64,000 nt of DNA, from positions 744,001 to 808,000 of the forward strand of contig CAWIHK010000005.1 of the NCBI GenBank assembly GCA_963835935.1, read 5' to 3'. Each line of letters begins with the position of its first letter. Position 1 is the stretch's first letter. The translations under genes were made by a program, and so were the position numbers. The notes below the pieces were generated by a model, which saw only the letters and a program-made list of their open reading frames with translations, was not told the DNA's origin and did not search any database. This stretch comes from CAWIHK01 sp963835935. GTDB lineage: Bacteria; Bacteroidota; Ignavibacteria; UBA10030; CAVZMI01. Positions 51,223 to 60,482 of the stretch are shown piece after piece.

Positions 51223-52721
51223 TCCATATCCGTAATTGACGTTTGAGTTGAATCATTTGGTTGTATCGATCGCCTTTTGAAAATTCTATATAACTGCCGG
51301 AGTTCCGAAGGTTCGAAGAATTTTAATAAAATCATCAATCCAGCGAAACAAATAAGTATAAGAATTTTTGTGAGAATGAGAGGAATTGACGTGCTTGCAA
51401 GTATGCGAAAAAAACCATAGCACGTGCCGGTGACAAAAGCAATAATTCCGAGGCGGCGGTATTCATATTTCACGGGATAAAATTTTTGGGTAATAATGAA
51501 CAGAGAACACGCCATCGCGCCATAACCTACAAGACTAGCCCATGCAGCTCCGGCTATTCCCATCGACGGGATCACCAAAATATTCATCACAATATTTATC
51601 ACAGCGCCTATACCCGTTGAAATAGGAAGCAGCGATGTTTTTTTGTGAATATAGATTCCCGGCAAAAAAAGAACATAGAGGCCTGTAAAAACATAAGCCA
51701 GAAGAACAATCGGAACTATCGGTAGTCCGGACCAATATGCAGGATGGATTAAGTGGCGGTGAAAGATTTCAATACGCACGATATTATCGATAAATAGAGA
51801 GACAGCTAGAAACATGAACATCATGAGCAAGAAAAAATATGTGGTCACACGGGCGAAGATTTCTTTAGCGTTTTTTTCCGACGCATTGGAAAGGAAGAAC
51901 GGCCGCCACGCGTAATCGAACATCGAAACAATCAGCATCATAAAAATACCAAGCCGATAATTTGCAGAGTAAATTCCGACCGCTGTGTCGGTAGTCAATG
52001 CGCGGAGAATCGGCCGGTCAACTACTTGAAGTGCGATGCCTGCAATTCCGGCAGGTATGGTTGGGGTACCGAACCGGAGAAGTTGCTTGAGTTTCGATCT
52101 GTCGAAATGAAACGAAATATTTTTCAGAATTACCGGAAGTAGAAGGAGTGTAGTGAACATTGACGACAGCAATCCGCTTAAGAACACACCGTGCAAGCCC
52201 ATTTTGAATTTGATAAGAAGGATAAGGTTCAGGATAAGGTTTAGGGCAATCGACGCAACGCGAACGCCGGCAAAATTCCACGGCCGTTTTTGAAGTCTGA
52301 GAGCCGCGAATGGTATGAGCGAAAGAGAATCACTAAATAAAATTCCGACTGCATAGAAAATGACCGACTCATCACCTGCGCGCGCAACGAAAGATGTGAC
52401 TGACGATAAATTCGTAATGATGAATAATGAAAGAAGCGCTCCCGTTGCAATGATTGACAACCATGCGGCTCCGAATATTTGTTTTTCGGAACTGAGTTCT
52501 TTGGAAGAAGCAAATTTAAAATACGCAGCCTCCATTCCGCAACCGTATAGAATATTGAAGAAAGCAATATACGAATAGACGTTGGCGACTACTCCATAAT
52601 CGGATGTTGAGAGAACATTGACATAAAGGGGAAGAAGAAGAAAACTAAGAAACCGTCCGAATATAGTGCTGATGCCGTAGACAGCCGTTTCAACACCCAG
52701 GCGTTTTATCTTATCAAGCAT
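51219..52721 (-). CDS. wzx: Polysaccharide flippase (Wzx/MATE family)
   Basis: The 500-residue protein has about 14 hydrophobic segments starting TAVYGISTIFGRFLSFLLLPLYVNVLSTSDYG, the usual start of PST/Wzx transporters. It should flip lipid-linked oligosaccharide repeat units across the inner membrane. It sits at the downstream end of the polysaccharide cluster, one base from nadC and overlapping the metalloprotease start. Confidence 0.88.
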   Translation of the reverse strand: MLDKIKRLGVETAVYGISTIFGRFLSFLLLPLYVNVLSTSDYGVVANVYSYIAFFNILYGCGMEAAYFKFASSKELSSEKQIFGAAWLSIIATGALLSLFIITNLSSVTSFVARAGDESVIFYAVGILFSDSLSLIPFAALRLQKRPWNFAGVRVASIALNLILNLILLIKFKMGLHGVFLSGLLSSMFTTLLLLPVILKNISFHFDRSKLKQLLRFGTPTIPAGIAGIALQVVDRPILRALTTDTAVGIYSANYRLGIFMMLIVSMFDYAWRPFFLSNASEKNAKEIFARVTTYFFLLMMFMFLAVSLFIDNIVRIEIFHRHLIHPAYWSGLPIVPIVLLAYVFTGLYVLFLPGIYIHKKTSLLPISTGIGAVINIVMNILVIPSMGIAGAAWASLVGYGAMACSLFIITQKFYPVKYEYRRLGIIAFVTGTCYGFFRILASTSIPLILTKILILICFAGLMILLKFFEPSELRQLYRIFKRRSIQPNDSTQTSITDME

Positions 52722-52722
52722 A

Positions 52723-53601
52723 TCAGAGGCGAAGTTTTAAATTCATGGAAATGTCCAATGCCTCGACAGAATGGGTTAATGCACCCACCGAAATTACGTC
52801 GACGCCGGTTTCTGCCACTGCACGAACGTTTTTCAGCGTGATGTTGCCCGACGCTTCCACCTCAACCCGTCGCGCGATATATGCAACAGCTTCACGCATT
52901 TTTTCAATTGAAAAATTATCGACCATCAAACGATGGAACCGGGATCCTTCCTCGAAGCAAGCCATTGCTTCACGCACTTCTTCCATCGAGCGGGTTTCAA
53001 TTTCAATTTGAGTTTGAATATTTTTCTCCCTGACGGTCTTCAGACATTTTTGGAGTGCCGGACGAATTCCGCCTGCGGCAACAATGTGATTATCCTTGAT
53101 AAGTATCATATCATCAAGTCCAAAACGATGGTTTTTCCCTCCACCAAGCCGAACTGCAAATTTATCGAGTGCTCTTAATCCGGGTGCTGTTTTCCTTGTG
53201 TCGATGATGCGAGCTTGAGTTCCTTCAATTGCATCTACAAATTGACGAGTCATTGTGGCGATGCCGCTCATTCGCTGAAGAAAATTTAATGAGACTCTCT
53301 CGCCCTTGAGAAGAGATTTTGCGGGGCCATCGATAAGTGCAAGTATGCTATTAAGCTCCACCTTCTGTCCATCCGGAACACTGGGATGAACAGTAACTCG
53401 TGGATCGACGCAATTGTAGACGATAGTTAATATTTCCAATCCGGCAGCGATACCCGGCGCTTTTGCAATCAGTGTAGCGTCGGCAAGAACATCATTCCCG
53501 ATGATAGAGTCGGTTGTTATATCACCAAGCCCGACATCTTCGAAGAGTGCATCTTCGATCAAGTGCTGAATGCGATTGTACTTTAGATTGTTATTCGTCA
53601 T
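52723..53601 (-). CDS. nadC: Nicotinate-nucleotide pyrophosphorylase
   Basis: The 292-residue quinolinate phosphoribosyltransferase makes nicotinic acid mononucleotide. EDVGLGDITT (near 19-28), RIIDTRKTAPGLRALDKFAV and GGGKNHRFGLDDMILIKDNH are the hallmark segments. It starts inside the end of the Trm112-like gene (11-bp overlap) and ends 1 base before wzx. nadA and nadB are not present. Confidence 0.96.
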   Translation of the reverse strand: MTNNNLKYNRIQHLIEDALFEDVGLGDITTDSIIGNDVLADATLIAKAPGIAAGLEILTIVYNCVDPRVTVHPSVPDGQKVELNSILALIDGPAKSLLKGERVSLNFLQRMSGIATMTRQFVDAIEGTQARIIDTRKTAPGLRALDKFAVRLGGGKNHRFGLDDMILIKDNHIVAAGGIRPALQKCLKTVREKNIQTQIEIETRSMEEVREAMACFEEGSRFHRLMVDNFSIEKMREAVAYIARRVEVEASGNITLKNVRAVAETGVDVISVGALTHSVEALDISMNLKLRL

Positions 53602-53749
53602 CGTTCACTAGCATGATAGGGATATCGTCGCGCACTTCATAAACTTTCGCACACTTTGTACACGTCAGCGTGTTTGCTCCTGAATCATAATTCAAATCTC
53701 CTTTGCATTTCGGGCAGCAAAGGATCGAAAGTAAATCGTTGCTAAGCAT
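53591..53749 (-). CDS. Trm112-like small zinc-binding protein (YcaR/UPF0434)
   Basis: The reverse strand from ATG 53749 encodes a 52-residue protein (MLSNDLLSILCCPKCKGDLN ...) ending DDIPIMLVNDDE at TAA 53591. CCPKCKGDL and LTCTKCAKVYEVRDDIPIML are the Trm112/UPF0434 pattern with two C-x2-C pairs. Members are thought to chaperone methyltransferases or act in lipid A-linked operons. Its last 11 bases overlap the nadC start, so translation is likely coupled. Confidence 0.9.
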   Translation of the reverse strand: MLSNDLLSILCCPKCKGDLNYDSGANTLTCTKCAKVYEVRDDIPIMLVNDDE

Positions 53750-53813
53750 GGGTGGTTCTCTCAGTTTTTTCTTTAATAGTCATTCGACATTCAGCATTCG
53801 TAATTCGTCATTA

Positions 53814-54233
53814 TCAAAACCTTCCTCGAAATAATTCGACGAATTCAATCGGCGGCCGTGTTGGCCGTCCCGTATCGGCACGGACAAAACTGTGTATTGT
53901 ATATCCATCCGTGAGAATTTTTTTTTCACCATACTTTCGTACTTCGTAGTGAATATAAATCTTTACTGTCGGTTCCTCTCGCACGATCGTCTTAACCTCC
54001 AACAAATCGTCATATTGTGCAGGATGAAAATACCGCGCATGAGATTCGACGACCGGGAGATAATAACCTTTTGCTTCGATAGCCGAGTACGACATTCCGA
54101 TCTCGCGAAGAAGATCGGAACGTCCTTGTTCAAAGTATTCGAAATATTTTGCATAATAAACGAATCGCATTTGATCCGTGTCGGCATAGCGAACGCGGAT
54201 CTGGCTCGTGACGGCAACTTCAGCCGGCATCAT
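53814..54233 (-). CDS. Acyl-CoA thioesterase (YbgC/4HBT family)
   Basis: A hot-dog-fold protein of about 139 residues. RVRYADTDQMRFVYYAKYFEYFEQGR (about 13-38) carries the Asp of the YbgC family active site (Y-A-D-T-D-x-M-x-x-V-Y), and the C-terminus has GYTIHSFVRADTGRP. Starts at 54233 or the adjacent ATG 54230 overlap the accA stop. It hydrolyses short-chain acyl-CoA, possibly phospholipid precursors. It lies downstream of accA. A 65-bp AT-rich spacer follows. Confidence 0.88.
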   Translation of the reverse strand: MMPAEVAVTSQIRVRYADTDQMRFVYYAKYFEYFEQGRSDLLREIGMSYSAIEAKGYYLPVVESHARYFHPAQYDDLLEVKTIVREEPTVKIYIHYEVRKYGEKKILTDGYTIHSFVRADTGRPTRPPIEFVELFRGRF

Positions 54234-55180
54234 TCTTCCCAAACTCCCATCGCGCCGAATTTCTGGATACGGCGTTCAAGCAATTTTTCCGGTTTTATTC
54301 TCTTCAGAGCTTTCAATTCTTCCAGAAGCACTTCTTTCACGATAGCCGCTGCTTGTTGATGATTGCGATGAGCGCCGCCGACCGGTTCCGGAATGATGAG
54401 ATCAATTACTCCTTGCGACAGCAAATCTTCCGCAGTGAGGCGGAGAGCTTCGGCTGCCTGTTCCTTGTAATCCCAACTTCGCCAAAGTATACTTGAGCAT
54501 GATTCGGGAGAGATAACAGAGTACCAGGTGTTTTCCATCATCAAAACCCTGTCTCCCACTCCGATGCCGAGCGCTCCGCCTGAGGCTCCTTCACCGATTA
54601 TTACGATGACGATAGGAACACGAAGCCGCGACATCTCGAGTAAATTTCTCGCTATTGCTTCAGCCTGTCCGCGTTCTTCGGCTCCAAGCCCGGGAAACGC
54701 ACCCGGTGTGTCGACAAATGAAATTATTGGAATAGAAAACTTTTCTGCAAGCCTCATCAACCGTAATGCTTTGCGGTATCCCTCCGGGTTCATCATTCCA
54801 AAATTCCGATACACGTTTGTCTTTGTGTCGCGCCCTTTTTGCTGGCCGATCACCATCACTTTTTCTTTTTCGAGCCACGCCAATCCGCCGATCAGTGCAT
54901 GGTCATCTCCGAACGACCGGTCGCCGTGTAATTCGATAAAATCCTTCATCATATAACTTATGTAATCGAGCGTGTATGGACGTTCCGAATGCCGTGCAAG
55001 CTGAACACGCTGCCAGCGTGTAAGGTTCGAAAAAATATTTCGCCGGAGTTGATTTACTTTTCCTTCAAGTTTGGTGATTTCATCGGAGATATCGAGGTTG
55101 TCGGAATACTTCCGCATTTCCTCGATTTTTTTCTCCAGTTCGATTATCGGTTTTTCAAACTCCAACACCATTTTAGCCAT
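54230..55180 (-). CDS. accA: Acetyl-CoA carboxylase carboxyltransferase subunit alpha
   Basis: The 316-residue subunit transfers carboxyl from carboxybiotin to acetyl-CoA. RHSERPYTLDYI, LHGDRSFGDDHALIGG, RNFGMMNPEGYRKALRLM and PIISFVDTPGAFPGLGAEERG are all present. Length is right. It supplies malonyl-CoA for the fab genes at 25.8-31.8 kb. It lies 1 base downstream of the fused glycosyltransferase gene. Confidence 0.97.
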   Translation of the reverse strand: MAKMVLEFEKPIIELEKKIEEMRKYSDNLDISDEITKLEGKVNQLRRNIFSNLTRWQRVQLARHSERPYTLDYISYMMKDFIELHGDRSFGDDHALIGGLAWLEKEKVMVIGQQKGRDTKTNVYRNFGMMNPEGYRKALRLMRLAEKFSIPIISFVDTPGAFPGLGAEERGQAEAIARNLLEMSRLRVPIVIVIIGEGASGGALGIGVGDRVLMMENTWYSVISPESCSSILWRSWDYKEQAAEALRLTAEDLLSQGVIDLIIPEPVGGAHRNHQQAAAIVKEVLLEELKALKRIKPEKLLERRIQKFGAMGVWEE

Positions 55181-55181
55181 G

Positions 55182-57173
55182 CTATAATTCCTTCCGTCTT
55201 TGTAATAACGCTTTAATCAAAATCTCAATATCCAGCGAGAACGACTGATTCTTCGCATAGTATAAATTCAATTTATCAATCTCAACAGATGTCAATAAAT
55301 CAGGGTCGCTTAATTGAACAAGGCCGGTCAATCCGGATTTTCCAATAAATATTCCGCCTTGATTTTTCTGGACATGAACTGCCGTCGGTCCAATAAAACT
55401 CATCTGACCAAAGAATATTTTAGGAAGAGAGTCGTAAAAAATTCTTTTACTTTCAATAATCGAACCTCCCACCGTCCTTTTTAAATATAAGAATGGATAA
55501 ACCGAAAGCAACAGAGGTATGGAAAGAAGAACATCGAAGCACCGTTTTACAAAACGGTTCGAGAACCGGGCAATATTATATTCAATTTCCACGAGTGGAA
55601 TATCATCGAGTTGATCGACATGAGTTTTGCCTATGATGACGTCCATGCTGCTCGGTACAAGGCGGAAGTTCACAGCACGGTTGCGGCTCCGCCCGATGAC
55701 GGTGAGTATATCGGCATACGATAGTGTGTCTGCCGAAAAAATTATATCGGTAATTTTCATCTCGTGTATCAATCTTCCGATGTTATCAATGCTGCCGACA
55801 ATTTCGATTCCTCCGATACGTTCTCCGAGATGCTGCCGTGTTGTATCGATCAATCCTAAAACGTTGTATTCCGTATTTCCATGGCTCTGTAATTTGCGCA
55901 ATACATCGGTCGCATTCGGGCCTGTTCCGATGACAAGCGTTTTTCTGCCAAGTATCTGTTTTCTTCCGCCTGCGCCGACGATGCGCATGATAATCCGGAA
56001 GAAGGGGAGAGCTACAACGCTCATCGCAAATGATATTAACGTGATCGCTCGACTGAATGCGTAACCCTTAAAAAAGAAGACAAGGGCAGAAATAATCGTA
56101 TATCCAATAATAACTCCGCCAAAGGTGCGAACAACAGAATGCCTCCTGGTTGTGTATACCCCGCTGGCAAAATTCGCCAGAATGATAATTAGAGGGGGAA
56201 TGATATAGAACCACGGATATGCGTATGATGGAAATACGCTTTCGATTTTTCCGCACCAAATATATTCACCAAGAATAAGCGTGGCATCAATAATCACGGC
56301 ATCAAAGATCACTATCGGGAGTGGTTTTGCCAATTTAAGAATTCTCGCAAGGCTGCCGCGAAGCAAAATTCCGAATCGTAAGAGCAATAAGGTTGGAAGA
56401 GGATAATGAAAATGTTTCTTCACGAATAAATGCATCGCCTGATAAAAGATTTTGATTTCGTCGATGTTGCTTCTCTTTGTACTTTCCCCTTTGTAGTGGA
56501 TTATTTGAGTCGTGTGAACATAAAAAACTTTCCAACCTGCCTGTTGAACACGGTAACACCAGTCAAGATCTTCTCCGTACATAAAGAAATTTTCATCCAA
56601 GCCGCCGATTTCTTCGTATACTTTTCTTCTTATCATCATGAATGAGCCGCTGATGGCGTCCACTTCAAGTGTCTCGTCAGGATTCAAATAGGTGAGATTA
56701 TATCGCCCGAACCATTTTGACCGCGGAAACAATGATGCGAGTCCGCTGATCCTTCCGAAAGTAATGAGAGGCGTTGGAAAGCTTCGACGGCATCCGAGCT
56801 GCAACGTTCCATCAGGATTCAAAATTTTGCATCCTGCCATACCGACGGAAGAATTCATTTTGAAAAACTCGAGCATCTTTTTTAAAGTATCTTCCTGAAC
56901 AATCGTATCAGGATTAATCAGAAGAAAATACTCGCCTTTCGCGTGCCGAAGCGCGATGTTATTCGCTTTTGCGAAACCGAGGTTCTCGGTGTTGGCAGTG
57001 AGCAGAACGTCCGGAAATTTCGAGCGCACCATCTCAACGCTTCCATCATCCGAAGCGTTATCCACGACTAAGATCTCATGCTCGATTCCGTGTGCAGACC
57101 GGCGAAGCGAAGCCAGCGCATTCTCGAGAAAGTCGCGTACATTGTAATTCACTATGATGATCGAGAGATCCAT
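55182..57173 (-). CDS. GT2 glycosyltransferase fused to a degenerate phosphoglycosyltransferase-like membrane domain
   Basis: ATG 57173 gives 663 residues. The first ~260 are a GT2 rhamnosyl-type transferase (MDLSIIIVNYNVRDFLENAL, DNASDDGSVE, NPDTIV, EDLDWCYRVQQAGW). Several transmembrane helices follow (about 300-430), then a CoA_binding_3-like Rossmann domain (TLVIGTGPNATDVLRKL). The C-terminus resembles the polyprenyl phosphoglycosyltransferase (MSFIGPTAVH, GLTGLVQLSD, YYAKNQSFSLDIEILIKAL). However, the KFRSM block is missing and the catalytic Asp-Glu pair appears as Asp581-Ser, so that half is probably inactive. It is between dpm1-like and accA. Confidence 0.82.
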   Translation of the reverse strand: MDLSIIIVNYNVRDFLENALASLRRSAHGIEHEILVVDNASDDGSVEMVRSKFPDVLLTANTENLGFAKANNIALRHAKGEYFLLINPDTIVQEDTLKKMLEFFKMNSSVGMAGCKILNPDGTLQLGCRRSFPTPLITFGRISGLASLFPRSKWFGRYNLTYLNPDETLEVDAISGSFMMIRRKVYEEIGGLDENFFMYGEDLDWCYRVQQAGWKVFYVHTTQIIHYKGESTKRSNIDEIKIFYQAMHLFVKKHFHYPLPTLLLLRFGILLRGSLARILKLAKPLPIVIFDAVIIDATLILGEYIWCGKIESVFPSYAYPWFYIIPPLIIILANFASGVYTTRRHSVVRTFGGVIIGYTIISALVFFFKGYAFSRAITLISFAMSVVALPFFRIIMRIVGAGGRKQILGRKTLVIGTGPNATDVLRKLQSHGNTEYNVLGLIDTTRQHLGERIGGIEIVGSIDNIGRLIHEMKITDIIFSADTLSYADILTVIGRSRNRAVNFRLVPSSMDVIIGKTHVDQLDDIPLVEIEYNIARFSNRFVKRCFDVLLSIPLLLSVYPFLYLKRTVGGSIIESKRIFYDSLPKIFFGQMSFIGPTAVHVQKNQGGIFIGKSGLTGLVQLSDPDLLTSVEIDKLNLYYAKNQSFSLDIEILIKALLQRRKEL

Positions 57174-57174
57174 T

Positions 57175-57891
57175 TCAGAGCGATCCAATAAAGCTGTGCC
57201 ATTTCAATTTCCAAACCATTCGTACGGCTTCGAAGACTATTTTTTTCGACATCTTTGAAACACCAACACGACGGTCTTCGAAGATGATCGGAATCTCAGT
57301 AACACGAAATCCTTTTTTCCATGTTTTATAATGCATTTCGATTTGAAACGAGTATCCGTTGGAATTGATTTTTTCGAGATCGATAGTTTCAAGTACCTTC
57401 CGCCGAAAACATTTGAATCCCGCTGTAGCATCCTTCAATGGAATGCCGGTAATGATTCTCGTATACAGATTCGCGCAGTAGCTGAGGATCAATCTTTTCA
57501 GAGGCCAGTTTACGACCGTCACACCATTCAGGTAACGCGATCCTACCACGAGATCGTAATCTTTTATCTTCTTAAGAAAATTTGGGATTTCCCCGGGATC
57601 GTGGGAAAAATCCGCGTCCATCTCGAAAATATATTCGTATCCATTAGACAACGCAAAACGAAAACCGTCAACATAAGCGGTTCCGAGGCCCATCTTTCTT
57701 GGACGTTCGATAAGATGGATGCGATTTTCCTGTGCTTTCATTTTTTTTACAAGCTCAGCAGTCCCATCAGGCGAACCATCATCGACAATTAAAACGTCTA
57801 TGGATTCAGCAACCGACAAGATAGCAGGCACGATCTTTTGAACGTTATCGGCTTCATTGTATGTCGGCATAACGACGAGCGATTTTTCCAT
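57175..57891 (-). CDS. Polyprenol-phosphate mannosyltransferase-like GT2
   Basis: The 238-residue glycosyltransferase matches the Dpm1 type: VVMPTYNEADNVQKIVP (about 7-23), LIVDDGSPDGT, EMDADFSHDP and VVGSRYLNGV, ending near FEDRRVGVSKMSKKI. It lacks the long membrane tail of some members. It should move a sugar from NDP-sugar to polyprenyl phosphate on the cytoplasmic face. ATG 57891 is preceded by GGTGAT. It precedes the fused glycosyltransferase by one base. Confidence 0.92.
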   Translation of the reverse strand: MEKSLVVMPTYNEADNVQKIVPAILSVAESIDVLIVDDGSPDGTAELVKKMKAQENRIHLIERPRKMGLGTAYVDGFRFALSNGYEYIFEMDADFSHDPGEIPNFLKKIKDYDLVVGSRYLNGVTVVNWPLKRLILSYCANLYTRIITGIPLKDATAGFKCFRRKVLETIDLEKINSNGYSFQIEMHYKTWKKGFRVTEIPIIFEDRRVGVSKMSKKIVFEAVRMVWKLKWHSFIGSL

Positions 57892-57903
57892 CAAATCACC
57901 ATC

Positions 57904-59010
57904 TTACTTTCTACCAACTATTTCAATAATGGTGTCAGCAACATAATGGATTTGTTCATCTGTAAGTTCAGCATGCATCGGCAGCGAAATTACTTCTTCT
58001 GAAATCTTCTCCGCTATCGGTAGCATGCCTTTTGCTTTGCCGAGACCGGAAAAAGCCGGTTGCAGATGAAGCGGGATCGGATAATGGATTGCCCACGGAA
58101 TATCTTTCGCCTTCAGCGCCTCACCAACTTTGTTGCGATTCTGAACACGAATTGTGTATTGGTGATAAATGTGCTGGTTGTATGATTCAACGTGTGGGGT
58201 GATAACATTGGCGCCGTTAAAACTTTCATTATATTTTTGAGCCACACGACGGCGTGCTTCGTTCCATGAATCGAGATATTTCAATTTCACATTAAGAATT
58301 GCGGCCTGGATCGTGTCCAGACGGCTATTGACCCCTAATATTTCATGCTGGTATCTTACCCGCGATCCGTGGTTGCAGATCATTTTCATTTTTTGATAAA
58401 CATCTTCATGGTTCGTGACCATCATTCCGGCATCACCGAAGGCTCCGAGATTTTTACTTGGGAAGAAACTGATTGTTCCGATGTCGCCTATTCCTCCGAC
58501 TTTCATTCCTTTGTACGTTGCTCCGACTGCCTGCGCAGTGTCCTCGATGACAATCAAGTTATGCTTGCGGGCAATTTCTTTGATGACATCCATCTCTGCG
58601 GCCTGGCCGTAAAGATGAACCGGTATGATAGCTTTTGTTTTTGGCGTAATTGCTGCTTCGATTTTTATCGGATCGATGTTATACGTGCGCTCATCGATAT
58701 CCACGTACACCGGCGTTGCTCCAAGCAGCAATACGGTCTCTGCTGTTGCTACGAATGTGAATGGCGTGGTAATAACTTCGTCACCCGGCTTGATACCGAT
58801 TGCCATCAACGCTATCTGGAGCGCGTCGGTACCCGATGCACATGCAACTGCAAATTTTGTGTGAAGATAATTTGCCATCGAAGCTTCTAATTCGCCGACA
58901 TCCTTTCCAAGTATAAAATGTCCCGAATCAAGAACTCTCTGCACGGCGGAGTCGAATTCCGGTTTTAATTTTTTATATTGAATCTGAATATCAGTCATCG
59001 GTACGATCAA
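57904..59010 (-). CDS. DegT/DnrJ/EryC1/StrS sugar aminotransferase
   Basis: The PLP enzyme aminates a keto-sugar nucleotide. ASGTDALQIAL, TTPFTFVATAETV, DTAQAVGA and the PLP lysine in FFPSKNLGAFGDAG are clear. The whole sequence follows the FdtB/WecE-like pattern. The start is TTG 59010, 7 bases after GGGAGG; ATG 58998 is an alternative with a much worse spacing. With rfbB and an RmlC-like cupin nearby it could form an amino-deoxysugar pathway. Length about 368 residues. Confidence 0.93.
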   Translation of the reverse strand: MIVPMTDIQIQYKKLKPEFDSAVQRVLDSGHFILGKDVGELEASMANYLHTKFAVACASGTDALQIALMAIGIKPGDEVITTPFTFVATAETVLLLGATPVYVDIDERTYNIDPIKIEAAITPKTKAIIPVHLYGQAAEMDVIKEIARKHNLIVIEDTAQAVGATYKGMKVGGIGDIGTISFFPSKNLGAFGDAGMMVTNHEDVYQKMKMICNHGSRVRYQHEILGVNSRLDTIQAAILNVKLKYLDSWNEARRRVAQKYNESFNGANVITPHVESYNQHIYHQYTIRVQNRNKVGEALKAKDIPWAIHYPIPLHLQPAFSGLGKAKGMLPIAEKISEEVISLPMHAELTDEQIHYVADTIIEIVGRK

Positions 59011-59084
59011 TGCTATTCCTCCCAATGTGATTAAGCTGGAACAAATTTTTAAAGTTTCGGGTTTAGTATCTCGAATTTCCAGCG

Positions 59085-60482
59085 TTATGTATGCCCTTTT
59101 CCCAAGAGCATCACATAAATTGTCATTAAAATAATTTTAAGATCCATTCGAATCGACATGTTCTCGATATAGAACAAATCGTATTGTAATTTAATTTTTA
59201 CGTCTTCCAAGGTTTCATCATACTTATGTTTTACCTGTGCCCATCCCGTGATGCCTGGCCGGACTTTCAATCGCCGTGAATAAAGCGGAATTTCTTTCGA
59301 TAATCTATCTACAAAAAACGGCCGCTCAGGACGAGGTCCAACCAAACTCATTTTCCCTTCGAGTACATTGATGAATTGGGGGACTTCATCCAGATGAGTT
59401 TTGCGAAGCAGCCGTCCAAAGAATGTGACGCGCGGGTCATGCTTTCCGGCCCATTGGGGACCGGCCTTTTCAGCGTCCTTACGCATGGAACGAAATTTAT
59501 AGATGTTAAACTTTTCTCCGTTTTTACCTACACGTACCTGCCGGTAAAGTGCCGGCCCCGGCGATTCGACGTGAATAACTATTCCGATCAACAACCAAAG
59601 AGGGAAACCAATTATAATAACGCACAAAGAGGCAGATATATCCAACAAACGTTTTAAACTTTGTTCCCACGGCGGCATGATCTCGGGCATGATTTCGACA
59701 AGCGGAAATCCGTAAATTTGATTCGTGCGCGCTTGACCGCTGACGATGTCGTAAAGATCAGGCATAATTTTTATACCGACTGGATGAGAATCGCTGTAAC
59801 GAATAATTTCAATCAATTTTTCATGCTCACTCGAATCGAGTGCGACAAGCAATTCTTCTACGTTATGTTTTTCAATTATTTTTGGCAGCTCAGAAACAGC
59901 GCCGATGACAGGAATATTTTCATTTTGAACTTTTATTTTTTTATTATCGGTTCGGACAAAACCAATTACGTCGTAACCAAGAGCCGGATATCGTTTAACC
60001 AAATCGAACAAATTTCTCGCCTTCTGCGACCAGCCAACGATGAGCGTTCTTTTCAAACCGATGCCGGATTCCAGCGATCGGCGTTGCAAACTCCGGACGA
60101 CAAGCCGGCCGATTCCAACAAAAACCAATAAGATTATCCAATAAGCTACAATGACGAATCGTGAAATGGCGGGTGAATTTGTCGTGATATCGTCGATAAA
60201 AATAAGAAAGAAAAGCAGAACGACGCCGACTGTAATTGTTTTGAACAACAACGCGAATTCATCAAAACGAGATTGTGCGTACCAAGTTCGATACAATCCT
60301 ACAAAAACAAACAACATCAACCAATAGCAATAGAAAACCAACATCGGGATCCAGAGTTCCGGTTCGATGGCAATTGCAATCCAGCCGGAAAAGGTTCGGA
60401 TATAATAATAAACCAGATACGCTGCATTGAGTGTAAGGAAATCGACAAAGAGAAGCCGTATTTTATCGTTTCGCTTTATCAT
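59085..60482 (-). CDS. Polyprenyl glycosylphosphotransferase (WcaJ-like)
   Basis: The 465-residue protein has four N-terminal membrane helices, a CoA_binding_3 domain (TLIVGWSQKARNLFDLVKRY) and a C-terminal bacterial sugar transferase domain. That domain has ALYRQVRVGKNGEKFNIYKF, KFRSM, THLDEVPQFINVLEGKMSLV, GPRPERPF and RPGITGWAQVKH. The catalytic Asp-Glu (LDEVP) is intact. It initiates repeat-unit synthesis by adding a sugar phosphate to undecaprenyl phosphate. Its start overlaps the rfbB stop (ATGA). Confidence 0.95.
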   Translation of the reverse strand: MIKRNDKIRLLFVDFLTLNAAYLVYYYIRTFSGWIAIAIEPELWIPMLVFYCYWLMLFVFVGLYRTWYAQSRFDEFALLFKTITVGVVLLFFLIFIDDITTNSPAISRFVIVAYWIILLVFVGIGRLVVRSLQRRSLESGIGLKRTLIVGWSQKARNLFDLVKRYPALGYDVIGFVRTDNKKIKVQNENIPVIGAVSELPKIIEKHNVEELLVALDSSEHEKLIEIIRYSDSHPVGIKIMPDLYDIVSGQARTNQIYGFPLVEIMPEIMPPWEQSLKRLLDISASLCVIIIGFPLWLLIGIVIHVESPGPALYRQVRVGKNGEKFNIYKFRSMRKDAEKAGPQWAGKHDPRVTFFGRLLRKTHLDEVPQFINVLEGKMSLVGPRPERPFFVDRLSKEIPLYSRRLKVRPGITGWAQVKHKYDETLEDVKIKLQYDLFYIENMSIRMDLKIILMTIYVMLLGKGHT

